A DNA stretch of 64,000 nt, from assembly GCF_033807575.1 (NCBI RefSeq), contig NC_084707.1, positions 8,790,550-8,854,549 of the forward strand, written 5' to 3'. A program made the translations under genes and the position numbers. Of this stretch, positions 42,234 to 51,700 are shown piece by piece (position 1 is the stretch's first letter; the number at the start of each line of letters is the position of its first letter). The DNA is from Cydia pomonella. Taxonomy: Eukaryota > Arthropoda > Insecta > Lepidoptera > Tortricidae. The notes below the pieces were generated by a model, which made no database searches, was not told the DNA's origin, and saw nothing but the letters and a program-made list of their open reading frames with translations.

Positions 42234-44024
42234 ATGGCTAATGCACATGCTGGTGTGTGTCTTATCAAAGAGGAATTCGTTGTTAAAAATCCCGAGATAA
42301 ATGGTGAAAATGAAAAAGATCCGAACTCTTGTGAGAAACGCAAATTAGACGAAACCACCGACGCTAGCAATATACACAATAAGAAGGCTAAAACTGATGA
42401 CAACAGGGAGAAACAACAAAAACCTAGGGAGAGGAAACGGGGGCAGAATAAAGCAAGACCAAAGACCTATCAAGATGACAAACAAAGTAAGCCATGCCCT
42501 AGCATCATTAATATAAAATCGGCGGCTGACTTACAAACTTGTAAGTATAATAATTGTAAATTTATTCATAACCCTCTGGATTATTTAAAGAATAAACCTA
42601 AGGATATAGGAGACCGCTGTCACCTGTTTGAACTTCGCGGTGAATGTCCACGGGGCATTGCCTGTAGGTTTGGATCTCACCATCTCACGCCAGAGGGCTA
42701 CAATATAGTGAATGATATTAAAGCCAAAGAATGGAAAGATGACACGAAAAATACTCTTCAATCTGAGCTTCAAATAAGCTTACAAAAAAGGACCTACAAT
42801 TTTGATCTATCTGAAAAACTAGTGAAAGTTTTGGACAAAAGAAAAACAGATTCGAAACCTTCACCAGATGTATCTAAAGCAGATCAAAAAGCGAAACAAG
42901 AAGATACTAAAAGCGGGGTAATTACTGATGAAGATTTGGTCAAACTTTTACCTAGAGAAAGGAAATCTATTGATTGGCAGGATAAACTATATCTCAGCCC
43001 TCTTACTACAGTGGGTAACTTGCCATTTAGGAGAATATGCAAAGAGTATGGGGCAGACATAACCTGCGGAGAAATGGCTCTGTGCGAGTCTCTCCTCAAA
43101 GGAATGAAACAAGAGTGGGCTCTAGTCAAAAGACATGAAACAGAGGACTTGTTTGGGGCACAAATATGTGGAACCAATGTTTGGCAAATCACAAAAGTGG
43201 CTCAGTTACTACAAGAAAAAACGGAACTGGATTTCATAGATTTAAATCTAGGCTGTCCTATAGATTTAATTTATAAGAAAGGAGGTGGTAGTGGTATGAT
43301 GCACAGGTTGCCTACTTTAGAAGCTTCAGTTACATGTGCCTCAAAGCTGTTAAGCATACCATTCACTGCAAAAATTAGGACAGGAGTTTACCAGGACAAG
43401 AAAATTGCTCATACTATTGTGCCCAAATTGGCTGAATGTGGTGCCTCCCTTATTACATTACACGGAAGGTCCAGGGAAGCTAGGTACACAAGATCAGCTG
43501 ACTGGGAGTACATTGAAACCTGTGCTCAAGCAGCTAAGCCTTGCCCTGTCTTTGGCAATGGTGATATCATGAGCTATGAGGATTATGTCCAAAAAAGAGA
43601 AATAGCTCCCACTGTTAAAGGTGTAATGATTGGACGGGGTGCTTTGATCAAACCTTGGCTGTTCACTGAGATTAAAGAACATAAACTCTGGGATATCAGC
43701 AGTAGTGAAAGATTTGATATTATAAAGAAATATACAAACTATGGCCTTGAACACTGGGGCTCAGATACCCAGGGTGTAGAAAACACGCGCAGATTCCTCC
43801 TAGAGTGGCTATCATTTTTGTACCGCTATGTGCCAGTAGGCCTTCTCGAAAGACCACCACAAAAAATAAATGAGCGACCTCCCATTTATTTTGGTAGAAA
43901 TGACTTGGAAACCCTAATGGCCTCTGGAAGCTGCCATGATTGGATCAAGATTAGTGAAATGCTTTTAGGGCCTGTACCTGATGGGTTCCAATTTCTACCT
44001 AAGCATAAAACTAATTCTTATTAG
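42234..44024 (+). CDS. DUS3L: tRNA-dihydrouridine(47) synthase, DUS3L type
   Basis: This flavoenzyme reduces uridine 47 in the tRNA variable loop to dihydrouridine using NAD(P)H. A single uninterrupted frame of 596 residues. The basic N-terminus (residues 50-80) is followed by CCCH-type zinc-finger segments (C103, C108, H112; C129, C138, C144, H149). The TIM-barrel Dus domain starts near KLYLSPLTTVGNLPFRR. The active-site cysteine is C341 in DLNLGCPIDL. Later motifs are KIRTGV, LHGRSREARYT, VFGNGDI and GVMIGRGALIKPW. The ATG (AACATGGC) gives a full-length protein for the family. It is divergent from TPGS2. The lack of introns in the coding region is notable but does not by itself mean a retrogene; there are no signs of decay. 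Confidence 0.96.
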   Translation: MANAHAGVCLIKEEFVVKNPEINGENEKDPNSCEKRKLDETTDASNIHNKKAKTDDNREKQQKPRERKRGQNKARPKTYQDDKQSKPCPSIINIKSAADLQTCKYNNCKFIHNPLDYLKNKPKDIGDRCHLFELRGECPRGIACRFGSHHLTPEGYNIVNDIKAKEWKDDTKNTLQSELQISLQKRTYNFDLSEKLVKVLDKRKTDSKPSPDVSKADQKAKQEDTKSGVITDEDLVKLLPRERKSIDWQDKLYLSPLTTVGNLPFRRICKEYGADITCGEMALCESLLKGMKQEWALVKRHETEDLFGAQICGTNVWQITKVAQLLQEKTELDFIDLNLGCPIDLIYKKGGGSGMMHRLPTLEASVTCASKLLSIPFTAKIRTGVYQDKKIAHTIVPKLAECGASLITLHGRSREARYTRSADWEYIETCAQAAKPCPVFGNGDIMSYEDYVQKREIAPTVKGVMIGRGALIKPWLFTEIKEHKLWDISSSERFDIIKKYTNYGLEHWGSDTQGVENTRRFLLEWLSFLYRYVPVGLLERPPQKINERPPIYFGRNDLETLMASGSCHDWIKISEMLLGPVPDGFQFLPKHKTNSY

Positions 44025-44041
44025 ATTTTTACTATTTAGAT

Positions 44042-44242
44042 CAGTGGTGGGCAAAGTACGGCCCGCGGGCCAGCTCCGGCCCGCGCAAGGCTTTCATCCG
44101 GCCCGCCGCCGGTCCTTCGAAATAATTTGTATATAGCTCGAGAGATAACGGTTTCAAATCAAAATGTATTTATACTACAGGTCCGGCCCTCGGATTTTTT
44201 AAAATTTTCTGGCCCCCCATGAAAAAAGTTTGCCCACCACTG
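44042..44242. mobile_element. hAT-type MITE with 8-bp target duplication
   Basis: The inverted ends CAGTGGTGGGCAAA and TTTGCCCACCACTG enclose a GC-rich interior (GGCCCGCGGGCC, CCGGCCCGC). ATTTAGAT flanks both sides (44034-44041 and 44243-44250), the 8-bp duplication of hAT elements. It sits 17 bases after the DUS3L stop, inside its 3' UTR. Confidence 0.85.
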
Positions 44243-44285
44243 ATTTAGATCATATTTTTGTTTAGCCTTCATAGATATATGTAAA

Positions 44286-44291
44286 AATAAA
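44286..44291 (+). promoter_or_regulatory. Likely poly(A) signal of DUS3L
   Basis: An AATAAA about 260 bases after the DUS3L stop, downstream of the hAT insertion, with an AT-rich region after it. Confidence 0.5.
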
Positions 44292-44575
44292 TATATGTTC
44301 TCATAACATAATACATTGGAGGTTTCTTTACTGACCTAAAAGTTTAGTTACACCCAAAGTAATATTTTCATAAAAAGAATCTTCTGAAACTAAATCCACA
44401 CAAAAACTCATTTTGTTACAAATTGAGCCACTGTAAGTTTAAGTACAAATTTATTTTGGACAACACATTATTGTTTGCATAGTGAATGAAATGGGCATGA
44501 CTGTCAACAAAATAATAACCATAGTAACAGACGGTCATACATCATTTTAATGACAAATAAAAGACGAATGAGAAT

Positions 44576-44712
44576 AACCAAATCATTCGCGAATAACGAA
44601 TATTTTTTCGAATGATTATTAGTGTTCAATTCATTCGCGAATAATTTATTCCACGAATGTATTATTCGCGAATAAAATAGCCCACGAATAAATTATTTGC
44701 GAATAATATATC
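44576..44712. repeat. Cluster of ATTCGCGAATAA palindromes
   Basis: Irregular repeats of ATTCGCGAATAA and variants (CACGAATAA, TCGAATAGT, TTTGCGAATAA) over about 140 bp. Each is a small palindrome. It is a degenerate minisatellite. Confidence 0.6.
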
Positions 44713-44855
44713 GAATAGTTAGTTTACAAAATAATTATTTAGCTGTTTTCTTTTTTTATTTATTTTAAACTTAATTGCACATCAAAAAAGGTACAAATGG
44801 CGGACTTAATGCCTCATGGCATTCTCTACCAGTCAACCATAGGTAGGGTTGCCAT

Positions 44856-45419
44856 AATTGGAACAATAGGAAGATAGTGTCAAGCGTAAACTAATATCTC
44901 AACACTCCTCCTCGATTAAAAATGTGGTACAGAGTTAAACATTTCTAATCGCATTTCAAATAACTTCATAAACAAAATTAAATTAAGTAACAATTCTTAG
45001 TTACACAAACACAACGAATGTTTCTCATTAACACAACTCTGCAATCTATAAAACACTAATATTATTATTTGAGAACACTAAGAGCACCAATAGTTATTAA
45101 TAAATGTTCAGCAAATCTCTATTGTGATTAAACTTTATTAAACTTTTTTTCTTGAAATTTGAAAGTAACGACGCAAAGTCGAAAGCGGTTATTGTTCAGT
45201 ATGTATCCGATAAATACTTAGATATAATAAAAATAGAGCCAAGAGCTAAGAAGTATATAATGGTTGGATATAGTGGCTCAGGGTACAGACTATATGACCC
45301 GAGAGAAAATAGAGTAATCATATCAACAGATGTGAAATTCAATGAAAAAGAAACCAAATTCAAAATAGACAATTGGAACAATAGGAAGATAGTGTCAAGC
45401 GTAAACTAATATCTCAACA
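44856..45419 (+). mobile_element. Copia-derived insertion with identical 49-bp ends
   Basis: The 49 bases 44856-44904 and 45371-45419 are identical direct repeats. GCCAT occurs immediately outside both (44851-44855 and 45420-45424), and the match may extend to 9 bp with AATT. Between them, frame 45152-45409 reads KYIMVGYSGSGYRLYDP and VIISTDVKFNE, the segment between integrase and reverse transcriptase in Ty1/copia polyproteins. The ends are not the TG...CA of normal LTRs. It is a deleted or rearranged copia derivative. Confidence 0.7.
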
Positions 45420-45451
45420 GCCATAATTATTCGGAACGATACGAGACAATG

Positions 45452-45560
45452 GAGCAAAGTTGGCAGCGACTTTGATAGCTCAGACCAAAGAATATAATAC
45501 TCACTAGGAGGCTCAGACGATGAAAGTGTTATCTTAAACGTCAAACTTCTATGAAATTAT
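45452..45560. mobile_element. MITE family F, partial
   Basis: AAAGTTGGCAGCGACTTTGA, GATAGCTCAGACC and GTGTTATCTTAAACGTCAAA match the family interior; the right end is missing. Confidence 0.45.
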
Positions 45561-45729
45561 TTAAAAGACAAAAACTGTCAGACTGTCACATCACAATCAC
45601 ATCCCAGTCACATCTGTCAGTGGTTTATTATCATTAGTTTGTATTATGTTTAGAAATTTCAATTCTGGACCTGAACTAAGTTTTTGATTCAGCGCAATAG
45701 CTAAATAATTACTTACATCGTTTATAGCA

Positions 45730-46323
45730 ATGGGAAGGGGAAAGGTAATAAGTAATGAGGTGCGTAATGTGTTATACAAAGTTTTGACTTACTTTGAAAT
45801 GGAGAAAAGAAATAAATATATTCTATTACCATTACATCGAGCCTTGAAACGCACCGCTATAGCTACAGGCGTGCCGGAGCGCACAATCAGAAGTATAAAA
45901 AAAGAAGCACTCAGTATCAAAGCAGCTGCATTAGTTGATGGATCTTCAGACACAGACACAATTAATTTCACAACCACAACTCGAAAAAGAAAGAGCCCCA
46001 AAAAGAGATTAGATATAGATGAAGCTATGATACAAGGAATAAGAAATATCATCCACAGACTTCAAACCGAGAATAAAGAAGTCGTAACTGTAAAAAAAAT
46101 CCTAATTGCTGCCAGGAATGAATACAATTTTCCAGGACAAATCGACACATTGCGTAGACTTTTGAAAGATAAACTGGGATGCAAGTTTAAAAAATGTGAC
46201 AATGGTCGCTGGGAACTGATAATAGGAAAGTCCCAAGATCTTGGACAGCATATGCAAGTTGCTAGTAAACCATCGGATTTTGGACACATGTTGGTACCTG
46301 GACAGCCAGTAGGATTAATATAG
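45730..46323 (+). CDS. Orphan DNA-binding-like protein, transposase N-terminal half
   Basis: A clean 197-codon frame. Residues 1-60 resemble the N-terminal helix-turn-helix region of insect transposase-like proteins that carry a DDE_3 (Tc1/IS630-type) domain (RNVLYKVLTYF, then ATGVPERTIRSIKKEA). A basic KRKSPKKR nuclear-localisation-like patch follows near 77. Residues 90-155 look like the second helical domain (MIQGIRNIIHRL, VKKILIAARNEYNF, RRLLKDKLGCKFKKC). The frame stops about where the catalytic domain would begin; no DDE motif follows. No inverted ends are seen around it. It is either a domesticated DNA-binding protein or a recent truncated element. The intact frame beside decayed repeats favours function but does not prove it. 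Confidence 0.6.
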   Translation: MGRGKVISNEVRNVLYKVLTYFEMEKRNKYILLPLHRALKRTAIATGVPERTIRSIKKEALSIKAAALVDGSSDTDTINFTTTTRKRKSPKKRLDIDEAMIQGIRNIIHRLQTENKEVVTVKKILIAARNEYNFPGQIDTLRRLLKDKLGCKFKKCDNGRWELIIGKSQDLGQHMQVASKPSDFGHMLVPGQPVGLI

Positions 46324-48411
46324 CTTTAACATAGTGTATTTTTTTTAAATATAAAACTAAAAATGAGTCATCATTATTTATTTGATTCAGTTTAGATTCA
46401 TACCCCGGAAAAATTCAAACGGGCAACATAACAAGTATTGCAGTCAAGTAGTTTTATATAAATAATCTCAAATAAGAATCTTGATTTCTTCAATTTTATC
46501 ATGAATAAATATTCTATCTATAACTATTGATTATATACATTTCATGAATCAATAGTTATATGATATAAATTAGTACCCACAACACAATTGAACCAGTAAG
46601 GATTCATTTGTGTAAGATTATCTCTAATTTATTTAATAATTTAGGAGCCTGGACTAGATCCACGATTTTTTGCATGGTATAGAAAGCTGTTCAGATTATT
46701 CAGAGAACTTTTAACATCTAGTCCACTCAGCAACTTCTGTTGCTAACTCTACATTAATAAGAATAATAAAAACAACTAATTGAAGTGCAAATGTTTATTA
46801 CGCTCTCATAATTTATACAGAGATGTATATGAAAAATGGAATTACAGAATTGATTAAGACTTAGCCTAAAATATACAGCCATTATTTTATAAGACCATAC
46901 ACTGTGTGTAACTAATCTGTCAAGAGATGATTAAAACCCGACCAGAAATATATGATCATTGATCATTGTCAAGAGGGTGCTGTTATTTTCATGTATGGGA
47001 TGACAGTTCAGTTTAGTATGAAAAACTTAGTTCCAATGGAATTCCGCAATATGGCGCATGATCATATATTGCTGGTCAGGCTTTAGAATACCATCAGCAT
47101 CAATTATATGCAGTGTGCTCTCCCTGTTCACGACATTTTAATGTACTTGTCCACTCTATACCAAACAAATCAAATTATCTCACAACATACAATTACAATC
47201 CGCCACTAGAGGCGTTACAATTTTTAAATAGCGTGTTAAGAAATTACAAATATGTACTAGAGCAATAACCAACAATTTTTTGTACAAAAACTATTTTAAC
47301 CCTTTGCATTTGCTTAGGATTTCCAAAGAATAATAGAAATACCAAAATCATCCTCTTGGTCGCAACCCAATATAAACTTTTTTTTAAGCCACAAAATTGT
47401 GCTTTCAAAATTAATTTTCATTTCTCATTCTCTGAAAATGGGTTGTTGTCCCAAAAGTGTGCAGAAAATGACATGTTTCTGCTCTAGAGCACTGTGTACT
47501 TTCTAAGTAGGTTTGGTTTCAAATTGATTTGTTGTACAATTTCCATTCTGATAATAACTTCCTATTCCATAAATAACGATTTATTTACTAAAATTGTTAA
47601 TTGAAAGTACCCTGAAGTACCCTCAAGAAATACTACTGAAATGTATACTTAACCGTGTTTTTTAAAATACATATGTATTTTACTTTCTTATTAAAAATGA
47701 AAGTACAGTGTTTAACTCGGGTGAAAGGCACTTTCAGTCCCCGACTATTGGTGCTCTCACTGCATTAGAGCGCCTAAGTACCTCGACTGAAATGGGTGCC
47801 TTTAATTCCTTGGTTAACAATCTACTATTGTCTGACCCAACATTTTTAATGCCAACAACTGTGGTAGAAAATATCAAAAAATACTTAAAAGTAAAAGGGT
47901 TTATCTACAAATTTTATAATAAATATTAGAAATCACTCTAATACATGTTTGTACCAAGAGTTGTTTGTTTGTACCTGTTTGTACCAAACAGAATTGCAGA
48001 TTACAAGGGGTCTAGAAGCCCCGCAAAAGGACCCTGAACCCTTAGTAAGTTTTCAGGGTTCAGGTTTCAGTTAGTCTTAACTTTTAACCTAGACTAATTG
48101 AAATGATCTTTCTCAATAAGATTCTTAAACAGGTCAATTATATTCTTATGTCAAACACTATTGAAGCTTCCTATAAATACTGGTATTGAGAAAAGTGATC
48201 CCTATACATACAATAAATGGAATGGAATACTACAAATACAGTGAAATGTTTTTTTAATTGTAATTATTTTTGTTCTCATTTTAATGATACTACTTATATT
48301 AAAAATAGCGTTTATGCATATGCAAAGAAGGAAATATACGGATAGCGTAACTGCACTATGTCTCTGAAAGATTCAGTCAATATTACTCCTTTGTTGAGGT
48401 TTGGCAGCGTT
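46324..48411. other. Spacer and probable Rm62 3' UTR
   Basis: No gene is seen. A minus-strand AATAAA at 46794-46799 could end the Rm62 transcript. A palindromic element is at 46930-47085. A segment near 47715-47830 (ACTCGGGTGAAAGGCACTTT, CCTTGGTTAACAAT) is an inverted relative of the interior of the element at 26103-26763. Confidence 0.5.
46930..47085. mobile_element. Palindromic MITE, about 155 bp
   Basis: CCCGACCAGAAATATATGAT at the left and ATCATATATTGCTGGTCAGG at the right are inverted. A fragment with AATATATGATCAATGATTCA near 29030 is related. Confidence 0.55.
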
Positions 48412-48455
48412 CTATCTTCTTCTGCGACGTCGCGAATCCCCATTGTATCCGTTTT
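48412..48455 (-). other. Possible alternative last exon of Rm62
   Basis: After a good acceptor (TTTATTGCAG) the minus strand reads (x)AA then NGYNGDSRRRRRR and TAG. The motif echoes GYNNDRQRNRQRR at the end of the main frame. It requires an upstream exon ending in one spare base; I could not find a convincing donor, so it may simply be 3' UTR. Confidence 0.3.
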
Positions 48456-48728
48456 CTGCAATAAAATATCAATTAGTATAAAACAATAACATAAAAATAA
48501 AAGATACAAGCACAAAGTTTACAATTAGGTATTAAAGGTGTTGAATGATGTACCAACCATAAAAAAACTCATGATTATGAATAAATAGCACTAGAGAAGA
48601 GTCGAAACACACATCTCCGCGAAGGCAACGATGATATTATACTTATAGTTGACACATCAAGAAAACAGTGATTGTTACGCATGGAGGTGAGTTTGCATTT
48701 GGTTTGAAGGTAACAAACCTCAGGAATT

Positions 48729-51700
48729 TCACCGTCGTTGGCGATTCCTCTGGCGGTCATTGTTGTACCCCATGGAGCCACCAGCCTGCGCATTGCCGGG
48801 ACCGTTTTGATTTGGAAACATACTAAAACCTTGCGGTCTGCCCGGGCCCATGTCTTGCGGGCCGTAACCATTATTGTATGGAGCTTCATTATACACATTA
48901 TTAGAATTATTCTGGTACTGTTCATTTTGCTGTCTCTTGTTGAATTTTTGTCCATAGGACCCAAATGCTGTAAAGTTAGCCTGCGGCCCGACGATTTCTC
49001 CGCCATTCTGAGGAAGCATGCGCGGCAGCAGGCTCCCATGGGGTACGTTAGGACCGCCAGAGGGATACCCGTAGCCAGGGCCCCCGCCGAGGCCGCCGGA
49101 TCCCAAGGGCTCGGCATTGTCCGAACCGAGACCGCCGCCACCCGAAGTTTCGTTAAAATCGTTGCTATCGCGTCCTCTTCCGCGTCGGCGGGGCCGGTCA
49201 CGACCGCCGCGGGCGCGCGGCCCGCCGGCGCCGTCGGAGCCGAGGCCCCCGCCCGAGCCGCCCAGGCCGCCGCGCGGGTCGGCACCGAGGCCGCCCCGGG
49301 GGTCGGCGCCCAGGCCGCCCCGGGGGTCGGCGCCGAGGCCGCCACGAGGGTCGGCGCCGTGGCTGCCACGGGGGTCAGCGCCCAGGCCGCCGCGAGGGTC
49401 GGCACCGAGGCCGCCGCGGGGGTCGGCGCCGAGGCCGCCGCGGGGGTCGGCGCCGAGGCCGCCGCGGGGGTCAGCGCCCAGGCCTCCGGGCCCGCCTTTG
49501 CGAGGTCCTCGCTTCCTGGAATCTGGCTCGAGGTTGCTCTCTCCCGAGCCGTGTGGTCCGTAATTAAAGTTGTCGTAAGCGTTGCCTGCCGACGGGGCGG
49601 AGGACGGGGGAGGCGGAGGCGGCGGCGGGGGCGGGTGGCCCCAGCCGCCGGGGACCATGGCGCCGGCGCCCGGGGGAAATGACGGCATCATCACACCGTA
49701 CTGGTCGGCTGGGAAAAAGGGAGGCATGACGAACCCTTGGCCATTCATGGGGGGCATACACATGTTCATAGGATTGAGGCCCATTAGTGGTGGCACTTGA
49801 TTCGGAGGGGGCGCCTGCATCTGTTGCATGTAATTTGAGTTATCATTATTTGCATTCCTAACTTCATTATTAGTTCGAGGGGCGTCCTTGCGAACGGGAG
49901 GCGTCGCTGGACCTTTGCCGTTAGGTTGGTCAGCAGGGTTTGGCGGCAACTGGGGACCGATAGTAGGAGTCGGAAGGAGAGGTTTCGGCGTCGGCAGCAG
50001 AGCTTGGGGTGCGGCCTGCGGCCCGGCAGAAGTAGCGTCCTTGTGTGGGCTGCACTTGCCTGAGCGAGAGCGGCTACGCGAGCGCGAGCGGGAACGCGAA
50101 CGGCTTCTGGATGATCTCGAGGACTTGCTGCGCGAAGAACGGGATGAGCTGTGGCGGCGGCGGCGGCGATCGCGTGAGCGCGAGCGAGAGCGGCGGCGGC
50201 GGTCGCGAGAGCGGGAGCGTGAACGGGTGCGCGAGCGACGCCCGCCGCGGCGATATCTGCCGCCACGGCCGCGGTGGCCTGCACAAACATTTATAAAAGT
50301 TATAATTTATTTATACTTAAGGCCTCCCTCCTTCGTTTCCACGTGTATTTAAAGACAACGAAATATTATGACTTATATAATTAAACAATCTACTTACGTC
50401 TGCCACCCCCACCCCCGCGTTCGGCTAATTCCTGCAGCTTAGGATTAACGACTTGTTTGGCTTCCTTCAACACGGACACGAGATCGGCCGCCTTAGCTGC
50501 GTTTGAAGGAGTGAAGAACGTGTAAGCCGTTCCAGTCTTATTGGTACGCCCTGTCCTTCCGATGCGATGGACGTAGTCTTCAGAATTGCTGGGATAATCG
50601 AAGTTAATGACGAATTTAACATCATCCACATCTGTTAAAATAAAGGAAACATATTAGCACCCCAAGAACAATTCGCAATTGAAGTTATACAAATAGAAGA
50701 ATAAGTTTTTACAATGTTTAACATACCTAAGCCACGAGCGGCTACATCCGTAGCTACTAAAATAGGAGCTTTACCACTTCGAAAATCTGTAAAAAAATAT
50801 TGGTAATATTAGTAGAAGACTAAGTTTGCTCCGTATGCAAGCTCAGTGTAGCGTGAATCTGCGTTTCTTACTTTCCTTTCTACAAATTTTTTTCTTTCAT
50901 TCACAACTGCTCTAGCAAGCATACAGAGTTCACCTATAAAATCCAAGTAAAACTGTATGTATACATTACCCAAGCCTGTAGTCATGTTTTATACAAAGTG
51001 ATTTCAATTCATTTTTCGTACAAAATGCCTTGAATGTTTGACCCGAAGCATGACTAGAGATCTGTTCCATTTTCCATCTCTTTTCCATAATTATGCATAA
51101 ACAGTAAATAAAGTAAGGGGCAAAATAATAAACTCATTACGCTATTTGCTAACCAAAATAATATGAGAAATCGATCAATAAATCATGTTGCAGATTACTT
51201 CTAATAAATACAGAGACCACAGGTACGTAAATGCAAGTCAGGGTTGCAGGTTTACTGGGTATAACTTCTCGAATAAACTTACTAATTGTACTGTCTCTTC
51301 GGTATATCATAGGACAATACACGCAAAAGAATAATCGAGAACGAATGGCGTGACCGGCGGCGAGCGAGCCGATCGGCTCGCCGAGGCACTAGGGCGCCAG
51401 ACGGCTGGCGGCGACAGCCGTGAGCCGTGACGTCGGGGACGCCGCACGAGAGCGGCGCGGCCGACGAGCCTCGCCAGACGCTCGAGAAGCGGCTCAGACT
51501 GGCCGCGGCACCGCGGCGCGGCAGTGCAGTGCGAGGGTGGCAGAGATACTGCACAGGGCTAGCTACTAGCCCCGACAACTAGCGGCGGCACCCGGCGTGC
51601 CGCGGGGGGCGCGGGGCCGCCCGAGTCGCCGCGCGGCCGCATCGCCCCAGCCTGCACATGCAGACACGAGTCAGATACGGAGCGCCTCACACCCAGCCTG

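Noticed and set aside
42234..44024. DUS3L as a processed retrogene
   Set aside because: The coding region is intronless, but there is no A tract, no target duplication and no decay, and it shares a divergent spacer with TPGS2.
49117..49563. Pro/Arg-rich plus-strand frame (148 codons)
   Set aside because: Another antisense reading of the same 24-bp repeat.
48738..49682. Long plus-strand frame (314 codons, Ala-rich) opposite Rm62
   Set aside because: It is an antisense shadow of the GC-rich ADPRG/proline repeat region; composition follows from the repeat, and the minus-strand frame is a clear helicase tail.
49784..50352. Arg- or Ala-rich frames over the RS region
   Set aside because: Alternative readings of CGC/TCG-rich RS-coding sequence of the last Rm62 exon.
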